Assembly (NCBI RefSeq): GCF_001373415.1
Contig: NZ_CDSE01000007.1
Location: 124,001 to 188,000 of the forward strand
Source of the DNA: Paenibacillus dakarensis
Lineage (GTDB): Bacteria > Bacillota > Bacilli > Paenibacillales > Paenibacillaceae
DNA: 64,000 nucleotides
Direction of reading: 5' to 3'
Position numbers and translations under genes: made by a program. Shown here one piece after another: positions 25,595-32,350 of the stretch. Positions within the stretch are counted from its first letter, which is position 1. Each line of letters begins with the position of its first letter. A model generated the notes under the pieces. That model was not told the DNA's origin. It was given only the letters and a program-made list of their open reading frames with translations, and did not search any database.

Positions 25595-27124
25595 ATGAAA
25601 AGGATACAAATGACATTGCTTCTGCTGTTATGTTCAATCGTTATATTATCGGCTTGCGGTGGCGGAAATAGCGGGAATAGTTCGAACGGAAAGCAAGGAG
25701 AAACAGCGGCACCATCGAATAATGTGGGTTCAAAGGACAATGAGGGTTCAAAGGACAGCGACCTGCCTGAAGTAGAGCTGATCTGGTATTACGGCGTATC
25801 CCAAGTATCCCCTGATCAGCAGAAAATTGAAGACGAAGTGAATAAAATCATTAAGGAGAAAATCAATGCCACTGTTAAGCTCAAGCCGATCGACTTCGGC
25901 AGCTATACGACCAAGCTGAATACAGCAAGCGCGGCGGGCGAGAAATTCGACCTCGTCTGGACGGCCAACTGGGCGTTCAATTATGATGAAAATGTGAAAA
26001 AAGGCGCCTTTATTCCGCTCGATAAGCTGCTGGATGAATACGCGCCGGAAACAAAAAAAGCGATCCCGTCCTTCACTTGGGATGCAACCAAATATAAAGG
26101 TGAGATTTACGCCGTACCGAATTACCAAACGATCACTTCGCGTTATGGCGCGAGCATTCGGAAGGATTTGGCGGAGAAATACAATTTCGACACAAGTACG
26201 ATCAAGAAAATCGGGGACTTGGAGCCGTTCCTCAAGCTGGTTAAGGAAAACGAGCCGGGGATTACGCCGCTCATGCTGACCGGTCCAGGCACCAAATTTG
26301 AGCCTTTCATGTACGGCTACGATGATAGCGGCGTCAAAATTGGCGACACCACTTTCAAGACAAACACCATGGAGGAAACCCCCGAGTACAAAAGTTTTGT
26401 CGATATGATGCACAGCTGGTTCAAGAAGGGATATATCAACGATGATGCTTCAACAGTGAAGCAGATCGATTCTGTCTATAACGGAAAATACGCCACAAGT
26501 ATCGAGAGCGCTATGAAGCCTGGGTACGAAGCGGAGAAGAAATCGAACAACGGCGGTTACGACGTGATCGGTATTCCGTTCACGGAAGCAACAACTCGCC
26601 GCACCTCCAATATTACAACGTTGACGGCGGTTAGCCGGACCTCCGCAAATCCTGAACGGGCGGTTCAGCTCATCGAGCTGGTCAATAACGATCCGGAGCT
26701 GTACAACTTGTTGAGTTTCGGAATCGAAGGAACACATTACGAGAAATTAGACGACAAAACCGTCAGAGTAACAAAAGGCGGCGGATATGTTGCGCAGAAC
26801 TGGGTATTCGGCAACGTGTTCAACGGTTACCTGGTCGAAGGACAGGCGCCGGACACATGGGAAGTAACGAAGAAGCTAAACGAGTCGGCCTTTGTCCAAC
26901 CAACCTTCGGCTTCATGTTTGACGATTCGTCTGTCAAGGCGGAGTTTGCTAACGTTAATGCCCTGAAGGCAGAATACGAGCCGCTCCTGATGACCGGAAC
27001 CGTCGATCCTGAAAAGTATTTGCCGGAATATCAGGAAAAGCTTAGAAAGGCGGGTTCAGATAAACTGCGAGAGGAGATGCAAAAGCAGCTGGATGCTTGG
27101 GTAGTGGAGAACGGAAAGAAGTAA
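25595..27124 (+). CDS. ABC transporter substrate-binding lipoprotein, LplA type
   Basis: 509 residues. The signal peptide ends in the lipobox ILSAC, followed by a Gly/Ser/Asn-rich spacer of about 30 residues. The body is the large binding protein class paired with LplB/YtcP permeases (KINATVKLKPIDFGSYTTKLNTASAAGEKFDLVWTANW; C-terminal DUF3502-like YLPEYQEKLRKAGSDKLREEMQKQLDAW). It should bind an oligosaccharide released at the cell surface, perhaps by the SLH protein upstream. The operon has no ATPase. Confidence 0.9.
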   Translation: MKRIQMTLLLLLCSIVILSACGGGNSGNSSNGKQGETAAPSNNVGSKDNEGSKDSDLPEVELIWYYGVSQVSPDQQKIEDEVNKIIKEKINATVKLKPIDFGSYTTKLNTASAAGEKFDLVWTANWAFNYDENVKKGAFIPLDKLLDEYAPETKKAIPSFTWDATKYKGEIYAVPNYQTITSRYGASIRKDLAEKYNFDTSTIKKIGDLEPFLKLVKENEPGITPLMLTGPGTKFEPFMYGYDDSGVKIGDTTFKTNTMEETPEYKSFVDMMHSWFKKGYINDDASTVKQIDSVYNGKYATSIESAMKPGYEAEKKSNNGGYDVIGIPFTEATTRRTSNITTLTAVSRTSANPERAVQLIELVNNDPELYNLLSFGIEGTHYEKLDDKTVRVTKGGGYVAQNWVFGNVFNGYLVEGQAPDTWEVTKKLNESAFVQPTFGFMFDDSSVKAEFANVNALKAEYEPLLMTGTVDPEKYLPEYQEKLRKAGSDKLREEMQKQLDAWVVENGKK

Positions 27125-27141
27125 GGGATTGACAGAACGGC

Positions 27142-27174
27142 AAAAACCCGACCTTTCGCGGTCGGGTTTTTCTT
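27142..27174 (+). terminator. Terminator of the LplB-YtcP-LplA operon
   Basis: AAAAACCCGACC-TTTCGC-GGTCGGGTTTTT followed by CTTG. A strong intrinsic terminator. Confidence 0.9.
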
Positions 27175-27195
27175 GTTTGGTGGAGATGATGTTTT

Positions 27196-27414
27196 CAAAA
27201 AACGAGCACGTGAGCTTATTGATTTGTATAGTAACTCGCCAACTTGGTTAAATAGGCTGAGGTTGCTGGTTCATTCACGGATAATGTTGACATACCCACA
27301 ATCCTCGCTAATAATGAACATATCATACTTTGTAGCGCTTTCACCTTAGGAGGCAGCGAGCTTAATAAGGACCCCGAACGAGTGATTAAACGAAGATTAG
27401 AATATTGTAAATAA
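27196..27414 (+). pseudogene. Unidentified gene remnant
   Basis: Bases 27286-27414 encode VDIPTILANNEHIILC, then SAFTLGGSELNKDPERVIKR and a short tail before a TAA, which looks like a genuine protein end. An upstream piece in another frame (FKKRARELIDLYSNSPTWLN) may belong to the same lost gene. Bases 27279-27339 are repeated at 15626-15686. I do not recognise the family. Confidence 0.45.
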
Positions 27415-27459
27415 AGCAAACGGATGGCTGAGAGGTCGTCCGATTATTTTTGTCCTAAC

Positions 27460-27473
27460 TGGGAGCGCTCACA
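27460..27473. promoter_or_regulatory. LacI-type operator before the DUF4838-like gene
   Basis: TGGGAGCGCTCACA is a 14-base palindrome (one mismatched pair) with the CG centre of LacI/GalR-family sites. It lies about 20 bases before the start codon. Its sequence differs from the msm-type operators, so a different repressor or CcpA may act here. Confidence 0.55.
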
Positions 27474-27490
27474 ACAAGTGAAGGGATGAT

Positions 27491-29146
27491 ATGATGATGA
27501 ACAATCAAGAGCATCAAACGTACGATGTACAAGCATGGAGAGAGCATACCGTACTGAATTTTGCGGTAAGCGAGTATGTTCAGCATGCGGCTTGGGCACA
27601 AGCAAAAGGACTCATAGCTCCATCCAAGGTGTGGATTGGAACCTGGGATGATGTACAAGCATACAGCCCTAATACATTACAGGAGAATGAGCAGCTGCAG
27701 ATGGAGGATAGTTCTTTTTCGGATGACTTTCTAATTTGTGAGCGTGAAGATCAGCTGATTCTTGCAGGTCGTTCAGAGCGTGCGGCCTTGTATGCGGTTT
27801 ATCAATATGCGGCTGACCGATGGGGGATGCACTGGATTTATCTTGGTGAAGCAGAGCCTTCGATTTCATCACCGAAGTCTAATCGTGAAAGCTTTGAGCT
27901 GCATTCTCCTGTCATGGAGCGCAGAGGCTTCGTGTTCGAGAATATTTACGATTTGGAATACATCAAGTCCATGGTGGACTGGTTGGCCAAAAATAAATGC
28001 AACGAAATCTTCTTCACCTTTATGCTGTGGGATTCGATTGGCGAAGGGCTTGCCGAGGAGATTAAGCGCCGGGGAATAAATGTGACGTTAGGCGGCCACA
28101 GCATGAAATTTTTCTTGGAGAAAGCGGAGAATGATTCTGCAGATAAGCTCAGTGATCATCCTTATACAGCGAAGAAACAGCTGAATTATGAGGACCTATC
28201 CTGGCAGGACAAGCTAATCGATGACATTGTCTTGTATTGCCGCAGCGTTCCGAATCTCACAAGGCTTTCTCTATGGCCAGAGGATATCGCAGATCGTGGT
28301 GGAACAGGATTTCTTAGGCACTACATTTCCTTTACAGAAAGACTTCACGACCGGTTAGCAGCTGCTAATTTCCCTCTTGATGTGGAGCATATCGCTTACA
28401 ATGCCGGTCTCACGTGGCATATGCTCGAACGTGATGAGCTGGATGCATCTAAGGAGATTGATACCCTATTCGCCTATTGGGGAAGAGATTACCGCTACCC
28501 ATTCGACAACAAAGCTAACCAGAGTGATGAACGGGCAAGACAATCGCTCCTGGATTGGATTAGCACCGTCCATAAGAATGACCGGAGCCTTCACGTATTT
28601 GAGTATTACAGCGATCATTTCATGCTTACACCGTTATTTCCGATGCTGCCTACGCGAATTGCAGAGGATATCATTTATTATCGGGAACTAGGCGTAGACG
28701 GAATCACTAATCTGGTCGTCCCTTGCAGGAACATGGATCATTATCCATGGAAATGGAATCACGGCTTCAATAGCTATGTATTTTGCAGGTCATTATGGGG
28801 CGCTCCGATCGAGCAGATTCTAAACGATTATTTTGCCTACTATTCGGATCAGGAACGGCCTGTGGTGATGGCATTATTTAAGGCGATAGAAGAGATTGTT
28901 ACAGAACTCACTTACTGGAATGTTGAATTATTCCCTGCCCGAGCGGTCGATCCGGAAATGGCACAAGCAACACCTGAACAAGCCGCATCGATTATTGCTT
29001 TGCTAAGAAAGATTCAATCCACAGTAAAGTCGCTGATAGAGCCATCCAGCCTTGATCCCCAAGGCGGGCCTTATCGAAGTGCGCTGCATCTCATGACTCA
29101 TGCAGGCGAAATTGAGCAGCGCTGGCTTAAGAAGCTTGCGGAGTAG
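27491..29146 (+). CDS. DUF4838-like putative glycoside hydrolase, cytoplasmic
   Basis: 551 residues without a signal peptide. Residues 60-130 contain LILAGRSERAALYAVYQYAADRWGMHWIYLGE, the small N-terminal alpha/beta domain seen before the catalytic barrel in GH20, GH67, GH84 and DUF4838 proteins. The barrel follows: RRGFVFENIYDLEYIKSMVDWLAKNKCNEIFFTFMLWDS, RLSLWPEDIADRGG and VFEYYSDHFM, with conserved acidic residues that are candidates for catalysis. It follows the LplB-type importer and probably trims imported glycan. An ATGATG start has AAGGGATGAT upstream. Partial decayed copies exist at 5146-5366 and 15696-15742. Confidence 0.65.
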   Translation: MMMNNQEHQTYDVQAWREHTVLNFAVSEYVQHAAWAQAKGLIAPSKVWIGTWDDVQAYSPNTLQENEQLQMEDSSFSDDFLICEREDQLILAGRSERAALYAVYQYAADRWGMHWIYLGEAEPSISSPKSNRESFELHSPVMERRGFVFENIYDLEYIKSMVDWLAKNKCNEIFFTFMLWDSIGEGLAEEIKRRGINVTLGGHSMKFFLEKAENDSADKLSDHPYTAKKQLNYEDLSWQDKLIDDIVLYCRSVPNLTRLSLWPEDIADRGGTGFLRHYISFTERLHDRLAAANFPLDVEHIAYNAGLTWHMLERDELDASKEIDTLFAYWGRDYRYPFDNKANQSDERARQSLLDWISTVHKNDRSLHVFEYYSDHFMLTPLFPMLPTRIAEDIIYYRELGVDGITNLVVPCRNMDHYPWKWNHGFNSYVFCRSLWGAPIEQILNDYFAYYSDQERPVVMALFKAIEEIVTELTYWNVELFPARAVDPEMAQATPEQAASIIALLRKIQSTVKSLIEPSSLDPQGGPYRSALHLMTHAGEIEQRWLKKLAE

Positions 29147-29199
29147 CAGTACGGAGATGGAGGCTTTCAGAAATATCATAAATATACTTTTTCATACAT

Positions 29200-29228
29200 T
29201 AAACCCGCTCAATGAGCGGGTTTTTCTT
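29200..29228 (+). terminator. Terminator after the DUF4838-like gene
   Basis: AAACCCGCTC-AAT-GAGCGGGTTT followed by TTCTT, nearly identical to 15057-15083. Confidence 0.8.
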
Positions 29229-29236
29229 AGGGCGTT

Positions 29237-29437
29237 GTGTTTTGGAGTTATCCATGATAACTAAAATGGTTAGTCCTGCACTCAAGGACCGTTAACCCTC
29301 TGGCGAGCTGATCCAAATCGGGTTGGTTCATGGCAATTTAGGCAATCAGTAAATCCGGCTCCTATAAGTAGACCACCGATCGTAACAGTTCCGGTCCTTT
29401 TTCATTTATCTGAGATCATTTTCAATGGTTGCTTCAT
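29237..29437 (-). pseudogene. Decayed copy of the small membrane protein gene
   Basis: Matches 15255-15448 with scattered substitutions and indels, starting from the same ATG (29437). The similarity goes on upstream to about 29560 (ATAGTAAAAGTGAATA, AACACAAATT, GGAATAGTTAAAGGAGATA), matching up to about 15570. The C-terminal coiled-coil half is missing. Together with the matching terminator this points to a segmental duplication of 15.05-15.57 kb. Confidence 0.8.
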
Positions 29438-29560
29438 CTAGAGAATTCCTTCAGTTCGGTAATTATAGTAAAAGTGAATAAGAATCTATATTTAATTAAA
29501 CACAAATTCCGGAATAGTTAAAGGAGATAAGTAGAAGCTTATTGGGTGAACGTCGTAGGT

Positions 29561-29733
29561 TGTGTCCAATTACTGGTTGCGCCCACCTGCAAACCCCTCA
29601 CTTATTAGAAGCAAAACGACCTGGGATTAACGTTCTGTTTGGTTGTGTTTTTTGTTGGCGCTTTCGCTATTCGTGAAACGCATCAGGACAACAGTGTTCT
29701 TCAAACTGGTGAATCGTTAATGTCCATGAATAA
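29561..29733. other. Spacer with no recognised feature
   Basis: No credible frame, tRNA or repeat is seen between the duplicated segment and the abiF terminator. Confidence 0.4.
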
Positions 29734-29760
29734 GAAAAAGCTCCGAAATTCGGAGCTTTA
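29734..29760 (-). terminator. Terminator of the abiF-like gene
   Basis: On the minus strand AAAGCTCCG-AATTT-CGGAGCTTT is followed by TTTTCTTATTC. The stem overlaps the stop codon. Confidence 0.85.
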
Positions 29761-30623
29761 AACTATTTTTAATAAGGTTGACCAATTTTCCTTGAATCCC
29801 ATTCTACCCATATCCACATCATCATACTTCTCAATTAATGCCTCTAGACGAGTGACCCAGGAATCCCAAAGAGAACGTTCCTTAATTAGATACTTCAAAT
29901 TAAATATCTGTGTGAAAATGTGATGTTGCTGTAAGTCTAGCTGTTTATCTTTACGTAATATGGTTGGTTTTGTGATAATCAGACTATTAAACAATCTACT
30001 ATGGTGTGCACAACGATTTCTGAGAATTTTCAAAACGTTAAGCCAATTTCTGAGTATGTTGCTGTGTAAGTTAAACTGGCTCGATATCTTTATTTGATCA
30101 TTAGTATTTAGATTGCTATAAAGACCTACAAGATTAGAGAATGTGGCCATCTCTAAAGCCACCCAAACTGGAAAAATTCCATCTCGATTCTCACGATGAT
30201 GTTTTACAAATAACTCATTTGATTTACTGAGTTCATTATCTAATATTTCTAATAAGCCAAGATGTTTTTCTTCGCTAACAAAGTTACTCGGTTCTCTATA
30301 TCCCAAATCAGGATAGCCGTGGGCAATCATATAGGATAATTTTGTCCTAATGGAAATCTCAATGTGTTCGATAAGCTCCATTAACATCAACCTTAGGGCT
30401 TTATCGAACTCGTAATGTCGATAGATTTTTTCAAAAGTTGTACCTTCAACATATTTATTATCTTTTTTAAAGGTAAGATCATATCCAGTGAAACGGTAAT
30501 AGCTGACTCTTGATAGTACCTCGATTGCTTTTTCCTCGTCTTCAATGATCAGTCCACGTTCTTAAAAAGAGAAATCATCTCTTGATGTGTAAGAGCTGGC
30601 TTTATTCCTATTGATGAAGTCAT
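29758..30623 (-). pseudogene. abiF: AbiF/AbiD-like HEPN protein (Abi_2 family), one frameshift
   Basis: Starting at ATG 30623 the frame reads TSSIGIKPALTHQEMISLFK and then stops. Restoring one base in the TTTTTAAG run near 30562 gives ERGLIIEDEEKAIEVLSRVS, YYRFTGYDLTF, FEKIYRHYEFDKALRLML and continues in the long open frame to 29758, about 288 residues in all, the size of Abi_2 proteins. The HEPN RNase motif R-x4-H is RNRCAH (30021 down to 30004). Abi_2 proteins act in abortive infection, and AbiF is paired with a small structured RNA, which is seen here upstream. The gene is AT-rich and foreign-looking. The open C-terminal 210 codons retain the HEPN site but begin after the conserved N-terminus, so activity is doubtful unless the shift is a sequencing error. 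Confidence 0.85.
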
Positions 30624-30646
30624 AAAAAAGCCCCTAATAAAAAATT

Positions 30647-30700
30647 GGCTCGCCCTAGGCGCCAGTCAGTTGGAACTGATTAGCGGGGCGAGAACTGTTA
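30647..30700 (-). ncRNA. Structured RNA upstream of abiF (abiF RNA-like)
   Basis: On the minus strand CTCGCCC (30692-30686) pairs with GGGCGAG (30655-30649). Inside lies the hairpin TCAGTT-CC-AACTGA (about 30679-30666) and a GGCGCC block that could form a second stem or pseudoknot. The element starts just after a strong promoter and ends about 20 bases before the abiF start. Its position and compact size fit the abiF-associated RNA motif described from comparative genomics. I rely on memory for that motif and could not align it. Confidence 0.65.
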
Positions 30701-30705
30701 CCATA

Positions 30706-30734
30706 ATTTTACTACCGTTGTACACTTTAGTCAA
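30706..30734 (-). promoter_or_regulatory. Sigma-A promoter of the abiF RNA/gene
   Basis: Minus strand TTGACT (30734-30729), 17-base spacer, TAAAAT (30711-30706). Transcription would begin at about 30700, at the first bases of the structured RNA. Confidence 0.8.
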
Positions 30735-30746
30735 CATTTTGTTGAC
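30730..30746. promoter_or_regulatory. Inverted repeat over the abiF -35 box
   Basis: GTCAACATTTTGTTGAC is a perfect 7-base inverted repeat with a 3-base centre, covering the -35 hexamer. It is a likely repressor site. Confidence 0.5.
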
Positions 30747-30981
30747 ATCAAAAGCTCTTCCCATCACAAGTGATTGGATTACTATTTGTTGTGTTTTTTA
30801 GCCGATTGTTCTTTTAGGGGTTGTTGTGGAGAAGTGTTATGAGAGAGCACTGCGAAGAAGTACACGAGGCTACTTATAAAGGGTTATAATAAATATAGGA
30901 GAAACAATTTACAACTCTGGACCCTTCTCTGAAGCAGTATAAATTATTAAAAACAAAAATAACTCTTAAGGGGGGAGTAGT

Positions 30982-31857
30982 TTGAATAAGGAAATTATAA
31001 AGAGTTTTAAGTTTGTTATGAGTGATGAGACCCCAGTTTTCAATTCCTATGTTATGAGAAAAGCCCAAGGTGAGATGATGAATTTAGAATTACTTTCATT
31101 AGAGGATTTACAAGAGATGTTTATCGATGAAAATATTCCTGATAGTATATTAGCTGACTTATTTAATACTGACAAAAATAATGTTAAAAAAAAGAGATAT
31201 AAGTATAATATAAAACTTGGTCAAACACTTCCAAAGAAAATGATAAATGAATTGAATAATCTCTTTGATAGTTCTTCTATAGAAAAGTCTCAACGTATCG
31301 AACATGTTCTCATACCGATAAAGATTATTTTTAATCCAGAAGATGATCTTATCTTTGCACCTTACAGGGTACTTGAGAATGATGGCAGACCTTATCCGTT
31401 TTATGATCAAGAGGGCCTGCAGGAGGTTGATACTGAAGCCTTCTGCATAAGAATTAGTAAAGTAAAGAAAGAAATCCGAAAAATTTTGAGTGAAATTGTT
31501 TCCTTTTTGGGGGATTATGAATGGAATGATGAAGTTGATTTTGAATGGAAGGATGAGAAAGTAACTATTTCTGCAACTCTCTATAGGGAAGAAGATACAA
31601 AATCAGAGAGGATTTCATTGGCATTGTTCTTACAAATTTCAGGATCGCACCCATTAGGTGATCTGATTTTTGATTCAGAGTATGACCTACAAAACAATAC
31701 ACTGCGAATAATTACTGATAATTGTGATTTTGAAACAGATGCTGAGGTAATTCATGAGATTTTTATGAATAGTTGGGATGAAGTGCGAAACTTCGTTGAA
31801 ATTCAATATGAGATTGAAGAAGAATATGAAGAAGATGATGATATGAGAACTGACTAA
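30982..31857 (+). CDS. Unknown AT-rich protein beside abiF
   Basis: 291 residues from TTG 30982, with AAGGGGGGAG upstream. I recognise no family. Residues 35-90 are helical and basic (NNVKKKRYKYNIKLGQTLPKKMINEL) and could be a helix-turn-helix. Residues 105-260 alternate acidic strands and helices (EDDLIFAPYRVLENDGRPYPF, EWNDEVDFEWKDEKVTISATLY, NTLRIITDNCDFETDAEVIHE). The tail is very acidic (EEEYEEDDD). Codon use is strongly AT-rich, as in the abiF gene, and the two are divergent across the abiF promoter region. It may be part of the same acquired islet. Confidence 0.6.
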   Translation: MNKEIIKSFKFVMSDETPVFNSYVMRKAQGEMMNLELLSLEDLQEMFIDENIPDSILADLFNTDKNNVKKKRYKYNIKLGQTLPKKMINELNNLFDSSSIEKSQRIEHVLIPIKIIFNPEDDLIFAPYRVLENDGRPYPFYDQEGLQEVDTEAFCIRISKVKKEIRKILSEIVSFLGDYEWNDEVDFEWKDEKVTISATLYREEDTKSERISLALFLQISGSHPLGDLIFDSEYDLQNNTLRIITDNCDFETDAEVIHEIFMNSWDEVRNFVEIQYEIEEEYEEDDDMRTD

Positions 31858-31938
31858 GAGGAAAGGGTCATGTTGTCTGATCTGGTTGAAGTATGCCAAG
31901 AGATTTTTCACTGTTTCATTCGAATATTGTATTCTTTA

Positions 31939-31983
31939 AGCAGTTATTTCAGAGTGCCCTCTGTAATAGCTGCTTTTTTTTTT
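31939..31983 (+). terminator. Terminator of the unknown gene
   Basis: AGCAGTTATT pairs with AATAGCTGCT, followed by ten T's. Confidence 0.85.
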
Positions 31984-32211
31984 GAATTGTAGTCGAATTA
32001 GCTTAAAAGTAAGTATAAGTTGCGGTGTTTGCTCTTTTAGATACTAGGTATAGTACTCTAGTAATACAACAGTCGACGGATTCGAGTTTTACCCCAAAAA
32101 TGATCATTCCATGGTGAACGATTACTTCGGCATCGTTTTGGAGTAATTTAATTGTATATTCTATAAAAATAATCTTGTAACATGTTCTATATTCTTCTAT
32201 GGAATTTGTTG

Positions 32212-32325
32212 CTATGATACTAGGTAGATGTCTCACACCTCAGCGCATGAACTCAGAACTAGATTATGAAGTAAGAAGCTATGATTGAAAGATAATTTGG
32301 TGGAGCTAGACATCTACTACCATAG
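32212..32325 (+). repeat. Imperfect inverted repeat in the GH3 leader
   Basis: The segment 32212-32233 is complementary to AGACATCTACTACCATAG (32308-32325) with one mismatch and a 4-base bulge. The loop is about 75 bases and the 3' arm ends 12 bases before the ribosome site. It is a possible leader hairpin. Bases 31984-32211 show nothing else convincing. Confidence 0.45.
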
Positions 32326-32350
32326 AGATGATCACCAGGAGGGAACGAAA

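Noticed and set aside
25748..26413. Minus-strand 221-codon frame
   Set aside because: Shadow of the LplA-type binding-protein gene.
29561..29733. Possible tRNA or small RNA in the spacer before abiF
   Set aside because: No cloverleaf or T-loop sequence could be formed.
30555..30570. Programmed frameshift in abiF
   Set aside because: The -1 shift needed would place Lys-tRNA on TAA with a poor match, and no downstream stimulator was seen. A lost base is simpler.
31870..31992. Short frame after the unknown gene at 30982
   Set aside because: It reads through the terminator hairpin and its T-run.
32003..32236. Minus-strand 77-codon frame before the GH3 gene
   Set aside because: GTG start without ribosome site, no family recognised, and it overlaps the inverted-repeat leader.
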